64,000 nt of DNA from NCBI GenBank assembly GCA_949317995.1, contig OX439049.1, positions 64,779,247 to 64,843,246 on the forward strand, read 5' to 3'. Each line of letters opens with the position of its first letter. The first letter of the stretch is position 1. Below the pieces are notes generated by a model, which was not told the DNA's origin, searched no databases, and was given only the letters and a program-made list of their open reading frames with translations. Of this stretch, positions 55,122 to 64,000 are shown one piece after another. The stretch is from Acholoe squamosa. Taxonomy: Eukaryota > Annelida > Polychaeta > Phyllodocida > Polynoidae. A program made the translations under genes and the position numbers.

Positions 55122-56350
55122 GGGTGAACAATTTCCTTAGATTAGCTATAGTCCCGTTCCGATATACTATATACTACTTAGGATTCTTATTCTACACTTT
55201 CAAGGCTATGATAACCAACAATATTCCTCAATCACAGAAGTCACCACGGCTTCTAAATGGGAAATGCCCAAAATCACCTGTATATCAGTTTTGTGCACCC
55301 CAGCATCATTCTTTTCACAAATTTTATGTATGTGTCCTTTCCTCAAACAGCACGTCCAACATGACAGTCGGTGAAGAGATGGGAGGTCCTTGGACCAATA
55401 CAAGTGGTATGGGGAATGGTACTATGTCCATAGCTGCTGAAACACCACTATGGATCACAATCCTTGATGCAGTTCAGCTATCCGGGTCGATTGTGGGTAT
55501 CTTTGCCAACCTTGTCACAATCATCACTTTGACCATCAATGGGGAAGACTTCTCTGATATCATCCGGATGCTCTTCAAGTACCAGTCATTCCTGGACTGT
55601 TTGGTGTGCCTGACTGCTGCACTGCTCTTCAGCTTTCGCCCAATGTGGACAGTTGGTAACACCATCTTTGACACCATTGTTTGCCAATTATGGCATGGTC
55701 AGTACATATTCTGGCTTCTTGTTGTAACCTCGGTGCACAACCTGGTCACCTTGGCGGCAGAGAGGTACTTGTGTGTGGTCCATCCACTCAAATACCAAGC
55801 TATGACGAAGAAGGGTTTCATGCATGTTATGATTGCAATATTTATAAGCAATGCTTTTTTGGGTTTCCCCTCTGCGATACAAACCCGCTACCGTGATGGC
55901 GCATGCCACAGTGAGCTATTAATTAATACCCCAGCAATGGCACGATTCTATTTTTTCTTTTCCTTTTGGACTTTTTTGGCATCTTATGCCGTCCCTTGTC
56001 TGTTGTTCTTTGTCTTGTATGGTTTGGTCATTTTCACCTTTCGCAAGCGGGCCAAAGCAGACCTGGGAGCTTCAACCACTGCAACTGTCATTTCCAAAGC
56101 AACCACAGAACTTACTAAAACAGCCATTATTGTGACTGTTATCTTTGTCTTTGCCCTTGGCTTTGATGTAATTTATTACTTCTTTGCTCACATAGGTTTG
56201 GTACCATATGTGTTCAACTCCCCAATTCAGAAGGTGGCAGTCTTCTTCTCTGTCATAAACTCTGTGGTGAATCCCTTCGTCTATGCTAGCTTCATGCCTC
56301 TCTACAGAAAATCTGTGAAGAAGACATTTTTCAGTAAGTGTAAGACCTAA
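55109..56350 (+). CDS. orphan class A (rhodopsin-type) G protein-coupled receptor, single exon
   Basis: The frame allows 413 residues; the likelier start is Met85 (55361), giving 329, because the first 84 residues read through repeat DNA and hold no signal peptide. Glycosylation sites NTS97 and NGT103 precede TM1 (115-141, GIFANLV with Asn134). TM2 is about 154-176 (Asp163). TM3 is 193-219, with Cys192 to pair with Cys266 in loop 2, ending ERY218-220. TM4 is about 238-257, TM5 about 279-310, and TM6 about 337-360, without the usual CWxP (reads FALGFD). TM7 is about 373-395 with NPFVY388-392. It is a plasma-membrane receptor with unknown ligand. Many such intronless orphan receptors occur in lancelets and other invertebrates. 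A tttcctcaaacag acceptor-like site at 55350 leaves room for an upstream exon. Confidence 0.88.
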   Translation: MAASRVNNFLRLAIVPFRYTIYYLGFLFYTFKAMITNNIPQSQKSPRLLNGKCPKSPVYQFCAPQHHSFHKFYVCVLSSNSTSNMTVGEEMGGPWTNTSGMGNGTMSIAAETPLWITILDAVQLSGSIVGIFANLVTIITLTINGEDFSDIIRMLFKYQSFLDCLVCLTAALLFSFRPMWTVGNTIFDTIVCQLWHGQYIFWLLVVTSVHNLVTLAAERYLCVVHPLKYQAMTKKGFMHVMIAIFISNAFLGFPSAIQTRYRDGACHSELLINTPAMARFYFFFSFWTFLASYAVPCLLFFVLYGLVIFTFRKRAKADLGASTTATVISKATTELTKTAIIVTVIFVFALGFDVIYYFFAHIGLVPYVFNSPIQKVAVFFSVINSVVNPFVYASFMPLYRKSVKKTFFSKCKT

Positions 56351-56367
56351 AACCAGAAAGGTCCAAA

Positions 56368-56664
56368 CCCACTTGGCAAAAAAAAAAATTTTAAGGGTTG
56401 CAAACGTTTTTATTAGGTTTGGGTAAAAAACATTTGTGAAAAATGTTTTTCTTACATTGACAAAATGTTTTTAAATGTATTTTTAATGTTTGTTTTTGAA
56501 CATTGACCAAATCTTTATAAAACATTCTTAAGTAATGTTTTATTTAACCTAAAATAAAAGATATTTTTATAGAACATCCAAAAGTATATTTCAATGGTTT
56601 TTGACAGTTTAAACATTTGGCAAAATTAGGAACCCTAAGAAAAAACATTTTTAGGCCAAGTGGG
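56368..56664. mobile_element. MITE with cccacttggc terminal inverted repeats
   Basis: The ends cccacttggc and gccaagtggg, with further inverted agreement inside (aagggttgc / gaaccctaag), bound 297 bp of A/T-rich DNA with repeated aaaaaatgttttt-type words. It starts 18 bp behind the receptor stop codon, so it probably lies in the 3' UTR, and it contains an AATAAA at about 56552. Confidence 0.8.
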
Positions 56665-56744
56665 AAAAGACCTGATGTCTTTTAGATGGGAAGGGACTTG
56701 GACTTTTCCTACTCACAGCAAGTGGAACTATTGTTATAAAATGA

Positions 56745-57915
56745 GTCCCACCAAGAATAGCAATCGGCACCATAGCAGCATAGCAACTTGCACCCTAGCA
56801 GCATAGCAACTGGCACCATGGTAACATAGCAACTGGCACCTAGTAGCATAGCAACTGGCACCATAGCACCATAGCACCCTAGCAACTGGCACCATGGTAG
56901 CATAAGTGGCACCATGTTAGAATAACAACTGGCACCATAGCAACTGGCACCATAGTAGCATAGCAACTGGCATCATAGTAGTATAGTAACTGGCACCATA
57001 GCACCATAGCACCCTAGCAACTGGCACCATGGTAGCATAGCAACTGACACCATAGTAGTATAGCAACTGGCACCATAGCACCATAGCACCCTAGCAACTG
57101 GCACCATGGTAGCATAGCAACTGACACCATAGTAGCATAGCAACTGGCACCATAGTAGTATAGCAACTGGCACCATAGCACCATAGCACCCTAGCAACTG
57201 GCACCATGGTAGCATAGCAACTGACACCATAGTAGTATAGCAACTGGCACCATAGCACCATAGCACCCTAGCAACTGGCACCATAGTAGCATAGCAACTG
57301 GCACCATAGTAGCATAGCAACTGACACCATAGTAGCACAGCAACTGGCACCATAGCACCATAGCACCCTAGCAACTGGCACCATGGTAGCATAAGTGGCA
57401 CCATGTTAGAATAACAACTGGCACCATAGCAACTGGCACCATAGTAGCATAGCAACTGGCATCATAGTAGTATAGTAACTGGCACCATAGCACCATAGCA
57501 CCCTAGCAACTGGCACCATGGTAGCATAGCAACTGACACCATAGTAGTATAGCAACTGGCACCATAGCACCATAGCACCCTAGCAACTGGCACCATGGTA
57601 GCATAGCAACTGACACCATAGTAGCATAGCAACTGGCACCATAGTAGTATAGCAACTGGCACCATAGCACCATAGCACCCTTGCAACTGGCACCATAGTA
57701 GCATAGCAACTGACACCATAGTAGCATAGCAACTGACACCATAGTAGCATAGCAACTGGCACCATAGCACCATAGCACCCTAGCAACTGGCACCATGGTA
57801 GCATAGGAACTGACACCATAGTAGCATAGCAACTGGCACCATACCACCATAGCACCCTAGCAACTGGAACCATGGTAGCATAGCAACTGACACCATAGTA
57901 GCATAGCAACTAGTA
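56745..57915. repeat. 23-bp minisatellite with a 489-bp higher-order period
   Basis: Units of gcaccatagtagcatagcaa ctg and shortened variants (caccatagcaccctag) alternate. The order of variants repeats with offset 489 (for example agcaactggcaccatggtag cataag at 56881 and 57370). The minus strand stays open for long Cys/Leu-rich stretches because of composition. Confidence 0.96.
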
Positions 57916-58701
57916 CCCCTGTAGGTGCCACTGTTTGTCTCCATACCTGATCATGATGGTAGTCAGGCTACCTGTATGCTGGTGCCCATGGGTATTGAGG
58001 ACAGAGTACCAGCTGGCCATACCTAATGGCATTCTCCCCATGATGTGGGGATAAGTACATCTGAAATCCACTAGATGGCATTGTATAAAATCCAAGCACA
58101 GTGTCTGTACCAAACATCTGTATAGGAAAGAAAAGTAGTCCCTATTACATATGTTCCACCTACCTTGGTGCCCTCTTCTGAGTAAGGGTGAAAAGAGGGC
58201 ATGATTGATAGGGGATTTTGTAGGCATGGCCTGCCTGTATACATGTCCTCAATATACAGGAAAGGTGGCCAGCCAAGGCTACCTGATGAGTGTTCATTAT
58301 CTCCTCTATACAATATAAATCTCAGTGTAGTTTTTCAATGTTTTTAGCTTATCTCTGCTGCAGTAGACTTCACTATCTTAACGATAATGGTACAAATCAT
58401 ATCAAAATGATAACTAAGTTGATGAATGCCATGTAGTCTAGAGCTACTGAAAAGAAACTTGGTTTGAAGTGCAAAAACCCCTTTCCTTTGAAATTATATT
58501 TACAATGAAGTTATATTACATATTTTGCAAATTTAAATAAAATGTTTCAACACAAGCTACTCCTCTGTATATTGTACTTGATTGACACTTTTTTACGGTA
58601 TCAAATTCCATTCACCCTAGAGAGGATAATCTTTGTAACATGTAATTTGTAAACAATGATATACTTCTCTAACTCTAAGAACCGTGTATGAATTGATAGG
58701 C
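57916..58701. other. intergenic, nothing recognised
   Basis: The minus-strand frames here (105 and 80 codons) show no conserved features. No repeat seen. Confidence 0.5.
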
Positions 58702-58915
58702 TTAACCCTTTAAGGGCCGCTGATTTATTAATGCATCCTGCCTATTGGTCGTCATGCTGCACCAATTGAATGCTGGCGAGACTGCTCCCCAACACTTCAT
58801 TGGAGCATCATGCCGACTCTCCGGGAGTTTATGTATCAACCCCATAGTGCATTGATGCATCATGACGACCAATGGGCATGATGCATTAATGCATCAGTGG
58901 CTCCGAAAGGTTTAA
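58702..58915. repeat. TTAA-ended foldback element, copy 6
   Basis: ttaaccctttaagggccgct is at the left. The right arm (gggcatgatgcattaatgca, then aaaggtttaa) is slightly decayed. Confidence 0.88.
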
Positions 58916-59220
58916 TTATGATGTAAAGATTTGGCAATGCCTTTACTGATCCATGTTCAGATCATGACCAAAACCTGGAGAGTAGATACCGCTATTTCAC
59001 AAAATAAAATATTAAGTAAAAGTTTCATTTGTGTTCTTTGTCTTTCAATTAGTATACTTGGTAAAATTTTCTAATATCTATAGACTGGCTATTAACGACC
59101 AATATTTTACAATATTTTAGAGATTCAGTACAACAATGACCATACATAGGGTCCACAGACAGTAAGGTATTGAAGTCCCATATGACTTAGACTACATGGG
59201 ATTCCTCAGGTGCTTTGTGG

Positions 59221-59768
59221 CAGGTGACGGCACACCTGATGGCATACCTCAGGCCAGAATGGTCATGTGATCACCTAAACCAAAATCAAAATAAACTGCA
59301 GACGGATGTTAGGGAGTGATCATTTTTTAACAACAGGGGGGGCCGGTGGGTTTGAGGGGGGGGGTCAGAAATTTGTCAACCCCTTGACCGGGGGGGGTCA
59401 GAATTTTTTCAATACCTCTGATCGGGGGGTCAAAATAATTTCACCTGTTTTCAGTGGAAAACCCCGTGCATTACTATAGGCTAAAAGGGGACAACCGCGC
59501 GTGATTTTTGTCCCTTATGGGGGGGGGGGGTTCGAAAAAATTTTACCCCCTCAAGAGGGGGGGGTCGAAATTTTTTTCGCGCATCCGTGCGCAAACCCAC
59601 CAGCCACTCCCCCTGTTGTTAAAAAATGATCACTCCCTTAGTCACTAATGAACGGCGTAGAGACAGTATCCTTAGGCCCCAGTGTGTGACCTCATGACCT
59701 AATTGGACTCAAAATGAGGCTAGCCACCATCACTGTCCTGAGGCTTGCCGTCAGTGCGCCATCACCTG
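59221..59768. repeat. foldback element interrupted by a MITE
   Basis: The arms caggtgacggcacacctgat to tacctcagg (59221-59253) and cctgaggcttgccgtcagtg to catcacctg (59737-59768) are inverted. The middle is related to 61750-61800, and the MITE 59312-59637 lies inside it. Confidence 0.75.
59312..59637. mobile_element. Harbinger/PIF-type MITE with TTA target duplication
   Basis: Near-perfect terminal inverted repeats of about 40 bp (gggagtgatcattttttaac and, at the right, gttaaaaaatgatcactccc) bound 326 bp rich in G runs. TTA flanks both sides (59309-59311 and 59638-59640). TWA targets and GGG-starting ends fit the PIF/Harbinger superfamily. It encodes nothing. Confidence 0.88.
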
Positions 59769-59810
59769 TCATGAATACATCTGACGCAGCCATTACCGCT
59801 GTGCTTCAGG

Positions 59811-60796
59811 TATGTGATAACTGTTCATAGGGCTGTGTTAAAAGTCCTCTCTCATCACTCGTGTAAAGGGCAGGATCACCTTGTCTATGTCACGTGCCAA
59901 GTAGGAATCAACACAATTCCAGAATTGCCCCCTATAAGGTTGTGTGGTTTAGGAATAAAAATTGAATGAAATATACATTTTAAGATGGTTCGGAGCCCTA
60001 TAAAGGGGCCATGTCTACAGGTTTAAAGAGTCACATGTAAACTCTGCATACAACAGTGTTTGCTGCTTATTATTTTGAGGTGTACTTCTCACAGCCTTAT
60101 TTGTACCTACAGTTAGGTCTCTGCTGCATTGAACTTGGCCTAAATTACACCATGAGGAAAGGGTTAACAATAAAATATGATATGTTTTTTTTAAAGCTGT
60201 CACAAAATCAACTTGTTTCACAGAGCCATGTTCCTTTCATTTCTGCAAGTTAATATTTTGTTTCCAAAAGATAATATTTTCTTTCTGCAACTTAAAAGAG
60301 CTCTTTAATTGAATCAGCTACTTCTGCCAGAGTGCAGTGGATGTAGGTCCTCTAATTTTCTAAATTTCCGCAACTTGTTTTTTTTTTCGTTTCTGCAACC
60401 TATATCTTTGTTTTTGCAACTTGATATTCTAACTAATAACTTAATAACTAATTAACTGTGCATAAACAAACTATGAAGTTGCGGGAACAAACTATCAAGT
60501 TCAGAAATCAAAATTTAAGTTGAGGAAACAAACTACTATAGATCAATAGAGCAAGAAAGGGTGACTTTTAAGAGAAAAAATTGGACTTTCCTTAAGGAAA
60601 TCTATTGAGCATGCAAACTTTTCTTGTCAGGCCCATTATTTGAAAGATAGCTGTCTTGTGTAAGTGATTCTCATCACCACAAGTAAAGTTATGAGCATTC
60701 CACCAAAGTTGACCTTAACACAAATTCATTCATGAAAAAGTCACCCTTTCTTGCCATGTTAAGTAGCCATAGGGAAATGTTCTGAAACATTTTGCA
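59811..60796. other. intergenic, nothing recognised
   Basis: Loose repeats of tttctgcaactt occur at 60225-60420. No coding signal. Confidence 0.5.
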
Positions 60797-60856
60797 ACAT
60801 CAGTGCATCATGCCAAGCATGATACAGTCCTGCATCAGTGGCCCTTAAAGGGTTAA
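60797..60856. repeat. TTAA-ended foldback element, copy 7 (right part only)
   Basis: gcatcatgccaagcatgata followed by tgcatcagtggcccttaaag ggttaa is one arm of the family. The left half is missing. Confidence 0.8.
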
Positions 60857-60929
60857 TGTGTACAGTAGAAAATCATTCCATGTATACCTGACCCTGCAGA
60901 GCTGGGCTGTGTAGTAGCCTTATACCATC

Positions 60930-61150
60930 TATACGCAAAGGTTTACCCCTCACAGGCCATTCAGTCCTGCACATTTCATCATTCCACAGGCACAAATTCA
61001 TTTGAGCAGGACTGAATATCTCAAGATTATTATTGTTAGGAAAGAATTAAGGAAAAACAAGGACTAACTTACCCTTTTAATCATTTAACTCTTCAAATTT
61101 CAACAAAAAGTAGCACCTTTTGTTTTAGGCTGTAAAAACCTTAATAATGT
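60930..61150 (+). repeat. fragment of the 42/44-kb long repeat, copy 3
   Basis: tttacccctcacaggccatt, ctcaagattattattgttag and tttaatcatttaactcttca align with 46680-46870. Only the tail portion is present. Confidence 0.8.
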
Positions 61151-61248
61151 GCCTATATATACATGGGGTCACAAATCTTTTAGAGTGTTTTTTGCATAAT
61201 TTTCTGTCAATCAATTTTTTTGCATAATTTTCTGTCAATCAATTTTTA

Positions 61249-61340
61249 AAACCCCTGTGTCGCCAGTGTTGATTTTGAAGACCCCTGTGTTGCCAGTGTC
61301 GATCTTTAAACCCCCTGTGTCCCCAGTGTCGATTTTTACC
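61249..61340. repeat. three tandem copies of about 31 bp
   Basis: acccctgtgtcgccagtgtt gatttt and two close variants. Confidence 0.9.
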
Positions 61341-61576
61341 CATGTATAGGCCCAATAATGGTCCTGCTGGCCCAGCGGAGCTTTTATCAACAAAGGCTGA
61401 TGTCTGACGAGTTTGTATTTACTGCAACTTATACTTGTGTTGTAGGCAGGAACACAGTGCTAAATGGGTAGACAACTGGTGCACACTTGTCAACCCAATT
61501 TTTCCCTATATGGACCATTATCACTCTTATCATCCTAAAAAATCATCATCTTCACACAGTAAAAGTAAAATCGTGA

Positions 61577-62117
61577 GATTTTCTCAGAAAGAGCTTGAAA
61601 CGTCCCCTCTGAACACATTGTCACCTGCCTCTGGTGTCGGGATCAGTGCCATAGCGATAGTATTGCAAATGAGATCAGTGCCTTATGCTAAAAGCACCTG
61701 ATCTCAGAGATGTAAAGACAAACAAAACCACCGATTCACGGTTACCTGACGGCCGTCAGTCGCTGATGGATGGCGTAGTGACAGTATCATTAGCCCTTTA
61801 ATTGTTTCTAGTTCTATTAGAGCTTGGAGTATGATTATTTGGGTCACTATTCATCCCTAATGGTTTTAATTCCACTATCACTACACACTGGCGGCCGACT
61901 CCAGCCACCAGCTGGCTGCCATTGCTGCCTGTGACGTCATGACCTCATTATCTGAAAATGAGGCTTGCTGAGATCAGGTGCTTCCAACATGAGGCACTGA
62001 TCTCATTTGCAATTCTATCGCTATGGCACTGATCCCGACGCCAGAGGCACGTGATTTGTGTTCACAGGGCTGTTGAAACACAATCTCACATTTTCAAGCT
62101 TCTTTTGAGAAAATCAT
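61577..62117. repeat. large foldback element, arms of about 130-150 bp
   Basis: The left arm (61577-61703: gattttctcagaaagagctt, tctggtgtcgggatcagtgc, ttgcaaatgagatcagtgcc, gcacctgatctcag) is matched in reverse complement by 61967-62117. The loop carries gacggccgtcagtcgctgat, related to 59300-59660. Confidence 0.85.
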
Positions 62118-62517
62118 ACAATTTTCCTTTTAGAAATACCTAGTTGTGGAGATAATCCTCAGATGAAAAATAATCATCAGATAATCATCAAATAATCGTT
62201 GTAAAAGAGAAAAAAATGTCCCTGACACTTTTTGAAATTCAATTAATCATTTCATGATTAATACCCGTATTCAAATGTTAATTTGTTTCAAAAATTTCTA
62301 ATCTAAAGAATAAGTACCCTATGATCATTTGGTGTCCTTTTTCGAAAGATTCATTGTGTCTTAGAAAAATAAAATACCACTTACATATAGGTCTACACCA
62401 AAAGGTAACCCCATCCATCAGCAAGACTGTATAGTCATCATAATAATCTTTAAATCTGGTCGTGGAACTATAACATTATCCTTACAACCACGATAGAAAT
62501 GAAATGATCTCTAGCTT
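62118..62517. other. intergenic, nothing recognised
   Basis: AT-rich with a few agataatcatca repeats near 62160-62200. No gene seen. Confidence 0.5.
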
Positions 62518-62587
62518 TTGAGACTCTTATATTGGTCCTTGAGACTCTCATCATAATTATTGTGACAATTATAAATGGTCCCCATTT

Positions 62588-62902
62588 TTACATGATTATC
62601 GAAAATAGAAACACTTTTTCTCTACGACCATTTAAAGAATTATCTTTTGCAAAATTGAAAAAGGCCCCTGGACTGTCAGAGTCGTCATGGTTGGCTGAGT
62701 TTATGGCTGATGGTGGTCCTCCCTGACCTCCCTGCTCTACCGTAGTTCCTATGAGGGGTTTGGGAACCCACTTAGGGATAGGATGTTTGCAGGTATTGCT
62801 ATGATATGACGCCTGACATGAGTCACAAATGACTCTCATGATGGAAAAAACAAACTTGGCTGCTTGGCTGCTGCTTGTTGCTGAATGTGCTACAAACCCC
62901 AC
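62588..62902 (-). CDS. small Cys-rich ORF in a repeat, related to 45072-45296
   Basis: A 104-residue minus-strand frame; an internal Met opens MRVICDSCQASYHSNTCKHP, then IPKWVPKP, then a Gly/Ser/Asp-rich tail. The Cys/His spacing and following Trp-Val-Pro parallel the 45072-45296 frame (CKACRQEYHG..PNPRWKPG). Function and family are unknown. It is probably part of a transposon protein or a captured exon. Confidence 0.35.
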   Translation of the reverse strand: MGFVAHSATSSSQAAKFVFSIMRVICDSCQASYHSNTCKHPIPKWVPKPLIGTTVEQGGQGGPPSAINSANHDDSDSPGAFFNFAKDNSLNGRREKVFLFSIIM

Positions 62903-62994
62903 TGTGGGAAGAGAGTGTGAGAATCACTGGGTGAGCTGCCTGTTCTACACCAGATGGTGGTAGTAGTAGCGTCTGAGAGTCAATAGACAAATAG

Positions 62995-63128
62995 ATCCCA
63001 TACCTGACATTTTCAACTTCCAAACGGACATGGGTCGGTATGATACACACTAGGGGGCAGTGAGTACCCAGTGACCCGCCGCTGAGGGACGGTCAACCAA
63101 TCATGGGGAATTACTGCCCCTACACATA
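62995..63128 (-). mobile_element. SINE-like hairpin leader without tRNA core, copy 3
   Basis: The reverse complement of 63020-63128 matches the leader of the 37468 and 44268 units (tgtaggggcagtaattcccc and actgccccctagtgtgtatc). Similarity stops at aaatgtcagg, before the tRNA-like part. Confidence 0.75.
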
Positions 63129-63764
63129 GATGACAGGGGAAGACACTGACATGTTGTGCCTTATGCCACATGGGTTAGTATGTATAGCAATGTATTTAGT
63201 CAAAATATTGGCCAAATGCCAAGTTTCAAAGGGATTCTAGAAAAATATTGCGTGCCCAAATCAAAAACTACTGGCCATTGGACATCAGGTCAGTGTCTGT
63301 GTCAACCTCTGTATAATTAGGACAAAAAAAAGGTTTCCAGTCACCCAACTGACCTCAGCTAAAAGGTGCTGACCTTAGAATTTTTTTTTGATTTCTTTTA
63401 AAGATTTCTTTTCAACATTTTTCAGTTTTTATATCAACTTATCTATTTGAAATAAATACACACATTCTATCATCATTTTCCCTCTTTTCGTACAGGAAAC
63501 GATGCTTTCGAATGATAATCAGTGAAATCTAAGCAAAGTTTGTCCATATCCAACCTTCCAACCTCAAAAGTTTTGACTATGTTACTGGAAATCCAACTTT
63601 TTTTTGGCCTTACATCACCATACATTCATAACAACCCTAGGGAATGGAGTGTTCCCGATGGGTAGAAATTATAAGCAATATGTCTGTCGTCTCACTAACA
63701 CTGTATTATTACATCATAATGATGGAAGACTACGGACCTTAACACGTTGTGAGGCCTTTAAGTC
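63129..63764. repeat. inverted copy of the 43.91-44.27-kb spacer
   Basis: Stretches such as aatggccagtagttttgg and aagtggcataagac from 44107-44240 recur here in reverse complement (ctactggccattgg at 63269 and gtgccttatgccac at 63157). The cctcacaacgtgttaaggtc phrase of 43921 recurs in reverse complement at about 63735. Confidence 0.75.
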
Positions 63765-63984
63765 TTAACCCTTTAAGGGCCACTGATGCAATAATGTATC
63801 ATGGCCATTAGTTGTCAGGATGCACCAATGCATCATGCCGACCCTCCAGGACTCAATCTACCCCGTAGGGTCGGCATGATGCATGAATGTAGCCCTGGTA
63901 AGTTACTCATCACGGCTGCATTCATTCATCATGTCGACCAATGGGCTTGATGCATTAATGCATCAGCGGCCCTTAAAGAGTTAA
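63765..63984. repeat. TTAA-ended foldback element, copy 8
   Basis: ttaaccctttaagggccact to gcggcccttaaagagttaa, with the inner pair gccgaccctccagg / cgtagggtcggc. It is the full-length counterpart of the truncated copy at 43752-43910, in the opposite orientation. Confidence 0.9.
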
Positions 63985-64000
63985 TGTATAAAACCAGATG

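Noticed and set aside
56709..57909. Cys-rich hydrophobic repeat proteins on the minus strand
   Set aside because: Several overlapping frames of the 23-bp minisatellite, with no promoter, splice or conservation signal.

Overview
The window looks like nuclear DNA of an invertebrate animal. It has GT-AG introns of several kilobases, CR1/Jockey-type LINEs, solo LTRs, MITEs, SINE-like repeats, a protein-primed-type DNA polymerase B element, and unusually many minisatellites. A lancelet-like (cephalochordate) or other marine invertebrate source is my guess from the repeat families and the orphan rhodopsin-type receptor; the sequence alone does not prove it. Cellular coding sequence is a small fraction of the window.

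Left part (1-28.5 kb): the 3' part of one gene on the + strand, the catalytic subunit of glutamate-cysteine ligase (GCLC). I place six exons (15770-15862, 18341-18445, 19331-19412, 23881-23981, 26194-26317, 27734-28035); the reading phase agrees across every junction and the last exon ends in TAG. Upstream exons lie outside the window. The intron before the first visible exon therefore runs off the left edge and holds about 390 copies of a 23-bp satellite (1-8963), two dead LINEs (9.2-15.5 kb, minus strand) and a solo LTR. The later introns hold a second solo LTR, foldback elements and four more tandem arrays. Two intronic tracts are partial copies of GCLC exon ends that still carry their splice sites.

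Middle (28.5-47 kb): no confidently recognised cellular gene. It contains one orphan candidate exon (29349-29448), a 3.3-kb pyrimidine-rich minisatellite, SINE-like units with tRNA-like cores, the remains of a repeat-borne protein of the CDNCSGQNKN/GHTKF type, and a long repeat present twice in tandem (42.2-43.7 and 44.6-46.7 kb).

Polinton/adintovirus-like region (47.2-54.1 kb): a broken family B DNA polymerase and a second, frameshifted gene on the minus strand; a regulatory-looking interval with repeated TATA cassettes; and two + strand genes. One of these is a broken gene with one clear and one probable death-fold domain. The two + genes have near-duplicate promoters and leaders. This is the most interesting part of the window.

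Right part (54.4-64 kb): a single-exon class A GPCR (55109-56350, probable start 55361), a TIR MITE just behind its stop, a 23-bp minisatellite with a 489-bp higher-order period, a Harbinger-type MITE whose empty site can be read from a related repeat 2.4 kb away, and several foldback elements. Some of these are inverted copies of repeats at 43-44 kb.
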